Source: Corynebacterium sp.
GTDB lineage: Bacteria > Actinomycetota > Actinomycetes > Mycobacteriales > Mycobacteriaceae
Length of the DNA stretch: 16,924 nucleotides
Reading direction: 5' to 3'
NCBI RefSeq assembly: GCF_030530965.1
Contig: NZ_JAUMTY010000048.1
Span: forward strand, 1-16,924
The notes beneath the pieces were generated by a model, which did not search any database, was not told the DNA's origin, and worked only from the letters and a program-made list of their open reading frames with translations. Positions 1 through 7,495 of the stretch are shown in pieces. Within the stretch, counting starts at the first letter, position 1. Each line of letters opens with the position of its first letter. The position numbers and the translations under genes are program-made.

Positions 1-884
1 TCATGGTGTTGCCTGCGCGGTCGGGCGACTTGGTGGAGGCATTGTCGACGCGATGTTCCCGTGGTGTCGTGTCTGGCGGTTGTGTAGCGGTGGTCTCTGC
101 TGTCGGCGGCGCAGGTGGGAGCACTGTTGCGGCTGGTCTGGCGTTGTCCTGGGCTCGGTCAGGGCGTGGGTCTGTGGTGGTGGACGCGAATTGTGTGTCC
201 GGCGCGGACGATGTCCTCCTCGGGGTGGAGAGCGAACCGGGCATGAGGTGGGGTGATGTGAGCGTGCGAGGGTGGGAAGACGGTGGGGTTGATGGGCGCG
301 CGGTGGCTGCGAATATCCCCGCGACCCCAGAGGGCGTGGGCGTGTTGTCGGTGGGGCGTGGTGCTCCGGCGGCGGTGGAGTGGAATCAGCGGGGGGCATT
401 GGTGCAGCGTGTGGCAGGTGCGCTGGCTCGTGAGGGGCTATCAGTGGTGGTGGACGTGTCGGGCGCGACGTGGTGGGAGGCGTCGGATTTCACTGGCTGC
501 GATTGTGTTTTTGTGGTCGTCCCTGCGACGTTGCGCGGTTTAGGCGGGGCGGTGTGGTGGTCGCGGGTGGCACGCCAGAGCGGTGCGGACCCGGTGGCTG
601 TGGTGAAGCATGAGGCGGTCTCGTCGGTGGGGGTCAAAGACGTTGAATCTGTGACGTCGATGCCGGTGGTGGCCGAGTTCACGTCTGAGAAAAAGATCGC
701 GAAGGAAATCGAGGAGACCGGACTTCGGCTGTGTGGGCGGTCGAGCTTCGCGCGCATGGTGTCGGGATTATGCGAGGTCGCGGATGGCTACATAAAGAAC
801 GGCATGCCATCGTTGCCAGCCGATCAGCGCGCCATCAATAGTGCTCAGAGCCGTGCCGCGCGCATGGGGGAGTTGGCAGCATGA
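1..884 (+). CDS. ssd: Septum-site-determining / CpaE-like ATPase Ssd (5' partial)
   Basis: MinD/ParA-superfamily protein of the kind that opens actinobacterial tad clusters (Ssd, Rv3660c in M. tuberculosis; CpaE-like). By family it is a cytoplasmic protein linked to septum placement and to localising the Tad machine. Counting from the ATG at base 3, a degenerate P-loop GGAGGST lies at residues 35-41, followed by a hydrophobic strand ending in VVVDAN (Asp61) and a second strand LSVVVDVSG near residue 150, in the order expected of MinD-like folds. The P-loop has no lysine, which is usual for this subfamily. Full-length relatives are about 350 residues with the P-loop about 100 residues further in, and the frame is open to the window edge. 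The gene therefore almost certainly starts upstream and the ATG at 3 is internal. It overlaps tadA by 4 bp (ATGA), so the two are probably translationally coupled. Confidence in the family is high; the cellular role is inferred from relatives. Confidence 0.88.
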   Translation, partial: MVLPARSGDLVEALSTRCSRGVVSGGCVAVVSAVGGAGGSTVAAGLALSWARSGRGSVVVDANCVSGADDVLLGVESEPGMRWGDVSVRGWEDGGVDGRAVAANIPATPEGVGVLSVGRGAPAAVEWNQRGALVQRVAGALAREGLSVVVDVSGATWWEASDFTGCDCVFVVVPATLRGLGGAVWWSRVARQSGADPVAVVKHEAVSSVGVKDVESVTSMPVVAEFTSEKKIAKEIEETGLRLCGRSSFARMVSGLCEVADGYIKNGMPSLPADQRAINSAQSRAARMGELAA

Positions 885-2203
885 GCAGGGTTCGGAGTTT
901 TGTACAGGCGTGTCATTCAGGCGCGGATAATTCGGCCACTCATACTGACGACGCTTCGGCGCAGGCCGGGGCACTGGCGCAGGCCGGGCTCTCGGCACAG
1001 GCAGGGGCGGTGAGCGACAGAATCCGCATGAGGCTTGCGCAGGGCAATGGCGATACGTCAACGTCGGCAATTGCCTCAGCGGTACGGGCGGAATATCCGG
1101 GCATCGGGATGTCGGGCGTCGTGCAAGAGGTTCGTCGGATTCGTGGGGAGATCCACGGTGCCGGGCCCGTGGAGCCGCTGTTGGACCTGCCGGATGTGAC
1201 AGACGTGCTGGTCAATGGGGCCTCGGAGGTGTGGGTTGATGGCCCGGCTGGTTTGTGTCGTGTGGATTCTCCCTTCCGCGACGACGACCACGTGCGGGCA
1301 ACAGCCGTTCGTTTAGCAGCCGCGTGTGGGCGTCGTTTGGATGATGCGTCGCCCTATGCGGACGGTTTTTATCGACGCGACGCTGCGGGCGGGAGCGTTC
1401 GTGTTCACGCTGTGCTGCCGCCTGTCGTCGAGCACCCGTGTTTGTCGTTGCGTGTGCTGGGGACGGCGTCGACCAGCCTGGATGATCTTGTGCACAGTGG
1501 CAGCGTGCCGCCCGATATGGCTGACGAGTTGCGCTCGTTGGTGCGGAGTCGTCAGGCGTTTGTGGTCTCTGGTGGGACGGGCGCGGGAAAGACGACGCTG
1601 CTCTCCGCCCTGCTTGCGGAGGTGTCGCCGGACGAGCGGATCGTGTGCGTGGAGGACACTCGTGAGCTGCATCCCCGGCATCCGCATGTTGTCGCCTTGA
1701 CGACGACGTCGCCCAATGTGGAAGGGCAGGGGGAGATCACGTTGCGCGATGTGGTCAAACAGACGTTGCGGATGAGGCCGGATCGGATCGTGGTGGGTGA
1801 GATCCGTGGCGCCGAGATTCAGGAACTTTTTGCGGCTTTAAACACTGGTCACGACGGCGGCTGCGGAACTATTCACGCGAACGGACCGGAGGAAATCCCG
1901 GCGCGCTGCGAGGCCCTGGGCGCAATGGCGGGGATGTCTCCGGAGTCGGTGAGGACTCAATTCCGCGCCGCGATTCGGGTCGTTGTCCACGTTGAGCGGG
2001 CCTCATCGCGTCGCCTCGCGAGCGTGGGAGTAGTGCCACCGGTAGGGATGAACTCGTCCTTCTTCGACGGGCAGGGGAACGGCGAAAAACCACTGCATCC
2101 AGGTGTTTCATCGTCTGGAGTGGTGATGGTGTGGACTGCGGATGGTGGCCGCACCGATGCATGGCCATTGTGGGAACGCGTCGTGCGAGGTGGTGCGCGA
2201 TGA
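881..2203 (+). CDS. tadA: TadA/CpaF-type secretion ATPase
   Basis: Hexameric type II/IV secretion ATPase that powers assembly of Tad/Flp pili from the cytoplasmic face of the membrane. All family motifs are present in 440 residues: Walker A GGTGAGKT (231-238), Asp box with VEDTRELH (257-264), Walker B RIVVGEIRG (302-310) and His box TGHDGGCGTIHAN (322-334). The N-terminal domain carries PLLDLPDVTDVLVNG (99-113), typical of TadA. The ATG overlaps the ssd stop (ATGA) and the TGA overlaps the tadB ATG, so the start is well supported by coupling. Two oddities are seen: residues 27-44 are three tandem AQAG-x-x units, and residues 390-415 form a variable Gly/Ser-rich stretch near the C-terminus. 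The motor should be functional because no key residue is missing. Confidence 0.95.
   Translation: MSRVRSFVQACHSGADNSATHTDDASAQAGALAQAGLSAQAGAVSDRIRMRLAQGNGDTSTSAIASAVRAEYPGIGMSGVVQEVRRIRGEIHGAGPVEPLLDLPDVTDVLVNGASEVWVDGPAGLCRVDSPFRDDDHVRATAVRLAAACGRRLDDASPYADGFYRRDAAGGSVRVHAVLPPVVEHPCLSLRVLGTASTSLDDLVHSGSVPPDMADELRSLVRSRQAFVVSGGTGAGKTTLLSALLAEVSPDERIVCVEDTRELHPRHPHVVALTTTSPNVEGQGEITLRDVVKQTLRMRPDRIVVGEIRGAEIQELFAALNTGHDGGCGTIHANGPEEIPARCEALGAMAGMSPESVRTQFRAAIRVVVHVERASSRRLASVGVVPPVGMNSSFFDGQGNGEKPLHPGVSSSGVVMVWTADGGRTDAWPLWERVVRGGAR
959..1012 (+). repeat. Three tandem 18-nt units in the tadA 5' region
   Basis: Three consecutive in-frame 18-nt units (959-976, 977-994, 995-1012) each begin GCGCAGGCCGGG or a close variant and encode AQAGAL, AQAGLS and AQAGAV. 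They sit in the poorly conserved N-terminal tail of TadA, before the first conserved domain. Unit length is a multiple of three, so copy-number change would keep the frame. Seen directly; any variability between strains is inference. Confidence 0.8.
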
Positions 2204-2850
2204 TTCCGTTGGGTGTCCCGCTGTCGTGTGTGATCGCGGTGGTAGAGGGCCAGCGAGCTCGCAGCGATAAGCAGGTTCGCATTAATCAACGCCAAGTAAT
2301 AGCTCAGTGGGCGCAGGCCAGCAGCATGATCGCGAGTGAGCTCCTGGCTGGTGCAAGCCCCTTGGTGGCGGTTCGTCACGTTGCCGACGAAATGGACGGC
2401 GCGGATGGCATGGAAGGCCAGGTCGCGCCCGAGCTTCGCACGATGGTGAACCATTGTGCCTGGTTGGGCGCTCCTTGCGCTCCTCTGAGCACGTGGTCCA
2501 GCGAGCCGGATCAGGTCGGGCGGCAGGCGATCGCCCGGGCATGGTTGGTGTCGCACCGCACTGGCGTGCCTTTGGCGGAGGTCATGCAGGCCACGGCGGC
2601 AGATCTCCAGGCGAAGCTCCATCACCAGGAGCGGACCGAGGCCTCGCTGGCGGGCCCTCGAGCGTCGACCCGCGTGCTGATGTTTCTGCCCCTCGTCGGA
2701 GTGGCGATGGGCCAGTCCATGGGTGCGGGCTCCATTCAGTTTTTATTGACGACGCAGCTCGGCGGCCTGTTGCTCCTGGTGGGGGTTGTCCTAGAGGTCG
2801 TGGGGCTGGAGTGGTCCCGCGCGCTGATGGTGAAGGCGGTGGCGGTGTGA
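2200..2850 (+). CDS. tadB: TadB-like membrane platform protein (T2SSF domain)
   Basis: Integral membrane protein of the type II secretion F family that forms, with TadC, the platform coupling the TadA motor to the growing fibre. It has 216 residues from the ATG at 2200, which overlaps the tadA stop. The frame is open further upstream (to 2131), but that would run inside tadA, so the coupled start is preferred. Middle residues hold a soluble helical T2SSF-like region with VSHRTGVPLAEVM (about 115-127), matching the 'S..G..l...l' pattern of the domain. The C-terminal 60 residues contain two hydrophobic helices beginning VLMFLPLVGVAMG and LGGLLLLVGVVLEVVG. The length is typical of actinobacterial TadB, which is shorter than proteobacterial versions. 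The end overlaps the GTG of tadC. Confidence 0.85.
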   Translation: MIPLGVPLSCVIAVVEGQRARSDKQVRINQRQVIAQWAQASSMIASELLAGASPLVAVRHVADEMDGADGMEGQVAPELRTMVNHCAWLGAPCAPLSTWSSEPDQVGRQAIARAWLVSHRTGVPLAEVMQATAADLQAKLHHQERTEASLAGPRASTRVLMFLPLVGVAMGQSMGAGSIQFLLTTQLGGLLLLVGVVLEVVGLEWSRALMVKAVAV

Positions 2851-3320
2851 CTGCGGCGAAGAACGTCGGAAGTGCTGGGCGTGCGGGCGCCATGTTGAAT
2901 GCGGCCGCTGACTTGGACCTGGTGAAAGCGTGTTTGTCGTGCGGCCTTCCGGTAGGCGCAGCGGTGGGAGCGGTTGCAGATAGTGGCGGGTCTCAGTTTG
3001 TTGACGTCTGGACGGGCACGGCGAACCGCTTGGCACTGGGTGTGGATTCCGACATCGCGTGGGCATTGTGCGCCGAGAACGAGGTGTTAGGCGATTTTGC
3101 TCGGCGTGCGCGTCGAAGTGCTCGTTCGGGTGCTCGGTTAGCGGCCGATATCGGTGCGTTGTCGATGCATATGAGGCATCGGGCGACGGATCAGGCGGTG
3201 GCGGAGGCCGAGAAAGCAAGCGTGTACGTGGCGCTGCCGTTGAGCTTCTGTTTCCTTCCGGCGTTTATAGCGGTGGGGCTAGTTCCTATTGCTATCGGAT
3301 TGTTATCGGGGTTGTCATGA
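2847..3320 (+). CDS. tadC: TadC-like membrane platform protein (T2SSF domain)
   Basis: Second, shorter T2SSF-type protein of the tad platform. The chosen GTG at 2847 overlaps the tadB stop and yields 157 residues. The open frame runs back to 2454, but that part lies wholly inside tadB. Visible features are DLDLVKACLSCGLPVGAAV (about 24-42), which is the start of the T2SSF helical bundle, a charged RRARRSARSGARLA segment near 97-110, and one strong C-terminal TM helix (LPLSFCFLPAFIAVGLVPI). Length and context match the Rv3657c-type TadC of mycobacteria. An ATGA at 3317 continues into a 58-codon frame that I do not consider a gene. Confidence 0.82.
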   Translation: MTAAKNVGSAGRAGAMLNAAADLDLVKACLSCGLPVGAAVGAVADSGGSQFVDVWTGTANRLALGVDSDIAWALCAENEVLGDFARRARRSARSGARLAADIGALSMHMRHRATDQAVAEAEKASVYVALPLSFCFLPAFIAVGLVPIAIGLLSGLS

Positions 3321-3489
3321 CGACGGGGAGCTTCATGATTCAGGTGACGATAGGTGGCCGTGGCCCACCGCAGTATTTCATTCGCTCTATGTACCTCTGT
3401 TTTATTTCTCCATATTCATTGACCTGGCGTTTTAGGCCTCACTGTTGTGGTGTGGCCTGTCATCCGCCATCTTTTCGAAAGGACTCATC
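3321..3489 (+). promoter_or_regulatory. Intergenic leader before the pilin gene, with a GGCC hairpin
   Basis: This is the only sizeable gap in the otherwise overlapping ssd-tad run. It is more AT-rich than its surroundings (TATGTA at 3389-3394, TTTTATTT after 3400), so it could hold a separate pilin promoter, although no convincing -35/-10 pair is seen. A stem AGGCC (3434-3438) / GGCCT (3454-3458) can form in the leader. A good Shine-Dalgarno GAAAGGA (3477-3483) sits 6 nt before the pilin ATG. In many tad loci the major pilin needs far more transcript than the assembly genes, and such a gap would allow that; this is inference. Confidence 0.4.
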
Positions 3490-3840
3490 ATGACTTGTGC
3501 AGTACCTACCCACGCAGTACCTACTAATCTGATTGCTGAGCAGCACACATCAGAGGCCACTGACGTTCAGCTCTCCTCACGATCCGTCGATACTTCTCCC
3601 GCGGATGACATCTCTAACTCGGATAACGAGAACACGCCCGACCCCTCGCCCATGAGGTGGTGGGACCGGGCCCGCGCGGCGCTGTTTAACGAGCGTGGCA
3701 TGGCCACCTTGGAATACGCCTTGGTGTGCGTGGCTGCGGCCGCCTTTGCCGGGCTGCTCTACGTCATCGTCTCAGGCGGTGAGGTAGAAAATGCACTCAA
3801 GGGAATTATCGAAGATGCTCTGAACAGCAAAAAGAAGTGA
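3490..3840 (+). CDS. Flp-like pilin, DUF4244 family
   Basis: Probable major pilin subunit of the locus (Rv3656c-type, DUF4244). The C-terminal 46 residues are a class IV-b prepilin: cleavage would fall at G70/M71 in NERG-MATLE, with the canonical Glu at mature position 5 (Glu75). A hydrophobic helix (about 76-94) and a short tail ending NSKKK follow. The start at 3490 has a clear SD (GAAAGGA). An internal ATG at 3652 would give a short leader but has no SD, so the 70-residue leader seems real. It is Ser/Asp/Asn-rich and ends in MRWWDRARAALFNERG. Relatives are often only about 60-70 residues in all, so this leader is unusually long. The stop overlaps the GTG of the next gene. Processing and export by a prepilin peptidase are inferred; no such enzyme is in the window. 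Confidence 0.82.
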   Translation: MTCAVPTHAVPTNLIAEQHTSEATDVQLSSRSVDTSPADDISNSDNENTPDPSPMRWWDRARAALFNERGMATLEYALVCVAAAAFAGLLYVIVSGGEVENALKGIIEDALNSKKK

Positions 3841-4313
3841 ATAGGGCATCGATAAGTTCACGGTTGGCTGACAGCGCCATGCCGATCTTCTCTGACCCGT
3901 GCATCGTGGAACACGACGCTGATTCCGACGCCCCTCAACCCAACGCCATGGCCTCGTGGTGGGAGAGGGGAAGCGTCACTATCGAAGCCGCGTTCGCGAT
4001 CTCCATGGTGCTCGTCGTCGTAGGAATGGTCATCGTGGGGGTCATGGTCGTGGCGAATCAGGTGGCCGCAACGGAGGCGTCGGCCAACGCGGCGCGCGCC
4101 ATCGCACGAGGAGAAAACCGCTCTGAAGTCGAACAACACCTAGCTAGCGCAGTGAAAAACTCGACCATGACGGTGACGACAACTCCCGGTGCGGGAGGCC
4201 AGCCCGGCTTCGTGAAAGTAACAGTGATAGTGAAGAACCCGCTGAAAGATGCGGAGTCGACGTCGGTAGCCGTGAACGAAGAGAACATCGGAAGCTCCGG
4301 TGACGCCGGCTAA
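3837..4313 (+). CDS. TadE-like pseudopilin (Rv3655c type)
   Basis: Minor pilin-like protein of 158 residues. GTG 3837 overlaps the pilin stop (GTGA). The prepilin signature is ERG45-SVTIE, with Glu50 at mature position 5, followed by a TM helix AISMVLVVVGMVIVGVMVV (about 54-72) and the TadE-typical A-x-x-A-A-R-A-I-A-R segment (80-91). A soluble C-terminal domain rich in Val/Thr follows. The leader of about 45 residues ends in MASWWERG, resembling the WW-x-R...RG leader end of the preceding pilin. An internal ATG at 3948 (MASWW) lacks an SD. By family it would be a membrane-anchored minor component that caps or initiates the fibre. Confidence 0.8.
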   Translation: MNRASISSRLADSAMPIFSDPCIVEHDADSDAPQPNAMASWWERGSVTIEAAFAISMVLVVVGMVIVGVMVVANQVAATEASANAARAIARGENRSEVEQHLASAVKNSTMTVTTTPGAGGQPGFVKVTVIVKNPLKDAESTSVAVNEENIGSSGDAG

Positions 4314-4327
4314 CCCGGTTAAGTCCG

Positions 4328-4343
4328 ACTGATCACGATCAGT
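4328..4343. repeat. Perfect inverted repeat ACTGATC-AC-GATCAGT
   Basis: Seven-base arms with a 2-nt centre lie in the 45-bp gap between the TadE-like gene and the next frame. It is too tight for a stable terminator loop without melting inner pairs, and no T-run follows, so a DNA-binding site or chance palindrome is as likely. Function unknown. Confidence 0.5.
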
Positions 4344-4358
4344 GGGCGCACGGGATAC

Positions 4359-4934
4359 GTGGGTGCGAATAGCTGGAGCCTCAACGACAGGCACAACGGC
4401 CTTAACAACAGGCACAAAATGGAGAGGGAACGCAACTTGGGCGGAAGTGAATTCTGGTGTCGGGGGTCGATGACCGTGGTAGGAGCGGTGGTGTGCACAG
4501 TGGTCATCGGTGTTTTCGGAACGCTGGTCGCCGTTGGAGCTAAAGTTATCGACTCCAGAAAAGCCGATAGAGCAGCGGATTTGTCCGCACTCGCGGCGGC
4601 ATACGCACTACAAGAAACTATTGCCGACGGTGACCACGTCATCGCCACCACGGCGCCTACAAACACTCATCCGGAAAACGCGGTGGCGAATCCTGGCCCG
4701 GAAAACGTGGCACCCGAGTTCTCAACAGCGAGCACAACGTCAACGCCGTCTGGGATGGCCGCAACGCCAGAATCCTCCGCGGCGTGTGCGTTGGCGGGGC
4801 AGGTCGCCGCAGAAAATGACGCCTCGCTGCGCTCATGCACGCTCGAGGGGGAAGACGTCATCGTGTCCGTCGAGGTATCGGGAGCGCACTCACCGTTCAC
4901 GGCCAGCGCAAGTGCCCGCGCCGGGCCCGCATGA
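4359..4934 (+). CDS. Second TadE-like protein (Rv3654c / helicase-secretion neighbourhood family)
   Basis: Last gene of the tad cluster, 191 residues from GTG 4359. ATG 4419 (MERERNLGG, weak AGG 7 nt upstream) is an equally possible start and gives 171 residues. After CRG-SMTVV comes a TM helix (GAVVCTVVIGVFGTLVAVGA) and then KADRAADLSALAAAYALQE, which is the 'A-A-D-L-[AS]-A-L-A-A' signature of this family. Mature position 5 is Val, not Glu, unlike the two preceding proteins. The rest is Ala/Thr/Ser-rich with two cysteines (CALAGQ and SCTLEG) about 27 residues apart that could pair outside the cell. The extra N-terminal part of the longer version repeats LNDRH/LNNRH. Its function in the complex is unknown. 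Confidence 0.75.
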   Translation: MGANSWSLNDRHNGLNNRHKMERERNLGGSEFWCRGSMTVVGAVVCTVVIGVFGTLVAVGAKVIDSRKADRAADLSALAAAYALQETIADGDHVIATTAPTNTHPENAVANPGPENVAPEFSTASTTSTPSGMAATPESSAACALAGQVAAENDASLRSCTLEGEDVIVSVEVSGAHSPFTASASARAGPA

Positions 4935-4961
4935 GCGTCAAACCCACCGGCTTCCGCTCAT
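4931..4961. terminator. Weak stem-loop at the convergent tad / helicase junction
   Basis: ATGAGCG (4931-4937) and CGCTCAT (4955-4961) form a 7-bp stem with a 17-nt loop that includes the stop codon of the last tad gene. There is no T-run on either strand, so this is at best a weak or Rho-assisted end between two convergent units. Confidence 0.3.
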
Positions 4962-4993
4962 CGGCTCTCGCTCACACGCTCACCCCCACGAAC

Positions 4994-7420
4994 TCACGCC
5001 CCCAGCGACTCCAATCCTCGGAGCACCCGCACAGCGCCGGCTTTATCCAACGGCTCATTCCCATTCCCACATTTGGGCGACTGAACGCAGGAAGGACACC
5101 CATTTTCACACTCGCAATGGGCGACAGCCTCCGCTGTTGCTGTAATCCACTCGTGGAATCGTCGGTACCCGCACTCGGCGAAACCCGCTCCGCCCGGGTA
5201 GCCGTCGTAGACGAACACCGTCGGCAAGCCAGTGTCTTGGTGCAGCGCAGTGGACACGCCACCGATGTCCCACCGGTCGCACGTCGCGATCAAAGGCAAC
5301 ATCCCGATCGCAGCGTGCTCAGCGGCATGCAACGAGCCCGGCCAGTCCCGTTCCTCCACACCCCACCGGCGAAGGGTGGAGGGCTCCACCGTGTACGCGA
5401 CGGCCGTCGTCGTCAATGTTTGTTCCGGCAGATCAAGGGATACGACATCGAGGACCTCACCACTAGGCATCCGCCGCATGTAGTCAACAACCTGGTGAGT
5501 GACCTCAACCTCCACAAAGGCCAACCACACGCCATCGCCCAACTCGTGGGAAGAAAGAGTAGAAAGAACGCGAATGTCGGTGTTCTCTCGAGCCCAGGTT
5601 GTCCACGCGGGAGCCTCGCGGTGAACCAGAGCCAGGCCATCGTCCACACTGAGATCATCGACGACATAACTGTCTCCCTGGTGCAGATACACAGCGCCGG
5701 TGTGCGTCTGGCTCATGGCCCGGCCCTGGTCGATCACGCCCACCAGCCGGCCGGTGTCGCCCTCCACGATGGCGACGTCACCGCCATCGTCGCCACGAAT
5801 ACTGACCACCGAATGCGCGTTAACCGGGGAAATATCGGGAGGGAGGAGAGCGCCCAAACCGGCTGCCTCAACTCCACGGGTCTCAGCGTCATTCGGTGCG
5901 CTCAACGCCTCAATCGGCCTCTCCACGGCAAACCAGCCACGCCGCCGCCGGCGCAACAGGCCAGCGTCGCGCAAATACTCGGCACTCGACCACGCACCCC
6001 ACTGGTCAATTTCCTCATCGGTAAGAGGCCGTTCCACCGCAGCGCAATACAAATGAGGCACCATCACATACGGATTGTGCGGGTTAAACACCGTTTGCTC
6101 CACCGGCGACCCCAACAACACCTCGGGATGATGAACAAGATACGTATCCATCGGCTCATCGCGGGCAATCAGCGTGACCAACGACCCCTGCCCGCGACGA
6201 CCAGCGCGCCCCGCCTGCTGCCAAAACGACGCAATCGTCCCCGGATAACCGCAAGCCACAACGGAATCCAAGCCGCCAATGTCCACCCCGAGCTCCAACG
6301 CATTGGTGGTCGCCACCCCCAGCAGCTTTCCATTGTCCAAATCGTGCTCCAGCTTCCGGCGGTCCTCCGCAAGATAACCAGCACGATAAGCAGCAATCCT
6401 CGCAGCATCCTCGGGGCGTCCCAATCGTCCAAGGGCCTCCGACGCGCGGGCAGCGACCGTCTCAGCCGACCGACGCGACCGCACAAACGTCAAGGTCCGC
6501 GCACCCTGCGCAACCAGATTCGCCATCACGTCCGCAGCCTCCTGAGTCGCAGGCTTGCGCACGGGCGCTCCATGTTCGCCCTCTATGTCGGGAAGGAAAC
6601 TCGGCTCCCACAACACCACCGTCCGCTCCCCGGCGGGGGAAGCGTCGTCAGTGACCTCAGCGAAACCATCAACATCATGACCACACAGCCGAGACGCATG
6701 AACCGCCGGCCGCGACGCCGTCGCACTCGCCATCACAAACACCGGAGAAGCGCCATATGCCCTGGCCAGACGGTCAAGGCGTCGCAAAACAAGAGAAACA
6801 TGGGCGCCAAACATCCCGCGATACGCATGGCACTCATCCACAACGATGTACCGCAGGTTGCGCAACAATCGCCCCCACCGCGCATGCGCACCCAGCACCG
6901 ACAGTTGCACCATGTCCGGATTAGTGAAAACCCACTGCACACTATCTCGAATCGCGCGCCGGGCCTCCGGCGGAGTATCGCCGTCATACCCACCGATACT
7001 GACACCGCGGAGGGAACCAACCTCGCGCGTCATCCCCGCCACATGAGCCAGCTGATCATTCGCAAGCGCCTTCGTCGGAGTCAGATACAGGGCGGTCGCG
7101 TTCTTTTCCTCAGCAAGAGTGGTCAGAATCGGCATCTGATAACCCAGAGACTTTCCCGACGAGGTCCCCGTGGCCACCACCGTGTCATGCCCCTCCCACA
7201 GAGCATTGGCGACGCGCACCTGGTGGGCCCACGGTCGCGCAATGCCCTGGTCAACCAGGTGATCGCGGAAATCCCGGGGTAGCCACGACGGCCACTCCCC
7301 ATGCCGCCCTTTTCGCGCCGGAAGGGTTTCGGTGTGCAGGATCTCGGAGCGGGGGAACGTCGCGCGGATACTCTCCAGGAGTTCCTCGCCGAAACTGTTA
7401 GGGTGTGCCAATTGTGTCAC
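4994..7420 (-). CDS. DEAH-box DNA helicase with C-terminal DUF1998-type Cys cluster (MrfA/YprA-like)
   Basis: Superfamily 2 ATP-dependent helicase of 808 residues, the conserved neighbour of ssd-tad clusters (Rv3649 type). Motifs: I TGTSSGKS (84-91), Ia LTPTKALA (113-120), II DECH (195-198), III SAT (232-234), V TNALELGVDIGGLD (372-385), VI QQAGRAGRRGQ (401-411). The C-terminal half holds a DUF1998-like region ending in C771-x3-C775-x2-C778-x5-C784, which resembles the metal-binding four-cysteine signature of B. subtilis MrfA, a helicase of mitomycin-lesion repair. A DNA-repair role is inferred from that similarity. The start is GTG (complement of 7418-7420) with no good SD. A TTGGAT-16-TACTCT promoter-like pair ends at 7439 on the minus strand. 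Its 3' end converges on the tad cluster 60 bp away. The hydrolase upstream on the same strand is separated by 75 bp without a clear terminator, so read-through is possible. Confidence 0.92.
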   Translation of the reverse strand: MTQLAHPNSFGEELLESIRATFPRSEILHTETLPARKGRHGEWPSWLPRDFRDHLVDQGIARPWAHQVRVANALWEGHDTVVATGTSSGKSLGYQMPILTTLAEEKNATALYLTPTKALANDQLAHVAGMTREVGSLRGVSIGGYDGDTPPEARRAIRDSVQWVFTNPDMVQLSVLGAHARWGRLLRNLRYIVVDECHAYRGMFGAHVSLVLRRLDRLARAYGASPVFVMASATASRPAVHASRLCGHDVDGFAEVTDDASPAGERTVVLWEPSFLPDIEGEHGAPVRKPATQEAADVMANLVAQGARTLTFVRSRRSAETVAARASEALGRLGRPEDAARIAAYRAGYLAEDRRKLEHDLDNGKLLGVATTNALELGVDIGGLDSVVACGYPGTIASFWQQAGRAGRRGQGSLVTLIARDEPMDTYLVHHPEVLLGSPVEQTVFNPHNPYVMVPHLYCAAVERPLTDEEIDQWGAWSSAEYLRDAGLLRRRRRGWFAVERPIEALSAPNDAETRGVEAAGLGALLPPDISPVNAHSVVSIRGDDGGDVAIVEGDTGRLVGVIDQGRAMSQTHTGAVYLHQGDSYVVDDLSVDDGLALVHREAPAWTTWARENTDIRVLSTLSSHELGDGVWLAFVEVEVTHQVVDYMRRMPSGEVLDVVSLDLPEQTLTTTAVAYTVEPSTLRRWGVEERDWPGSLHAAEHAAIGMLPLIATCDRWDIGGVSTALHQDTGLPTVFVYDGYPGGAGFAECGYRRFHEWITATAEAVAHCECENGCPSCVQSPKCGNGNEPLDKAGAVRVLRGLESLGA

Positions 7421-7495
7421 CGAGAAGAAACCACCCGCAGAGTAATTCGTCGACCAACTAATCCAAAGACAATGCCTAGGGCTAAAGGCTGAATT

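Noticed and set aside
2454..2846. Upstream extension of the tadC frame
   Set aside because: It lies wholly within tadB, and its product is Gly/Arg/Pro-rich without T2SSF features; the GTG at 2847 coupled to the tadB stop is the better start.
3317..3493. ATGA-coupled 58-codon frame after tadC
   Set aside because: It has no recognisable domain or TM pattern, runs through the AT-rich leader and ends inside the pilin start. The ATGA overlap is probably chance.
4328..4343. ACTGATC/GATCAGT as an intrinsic terminator
   Set aside because: The 2-nt centre is too small for a loop and no T-run follows.
4835..7282. 815-codon plus-strand open frame opposite the helicase
   Set aside because: The helicase on the minus strand has all SF2 motifs in order; the plus-strand product is an Arg/His/Pro-rich translation typical of an antisense shadow in GC-rich DNA.
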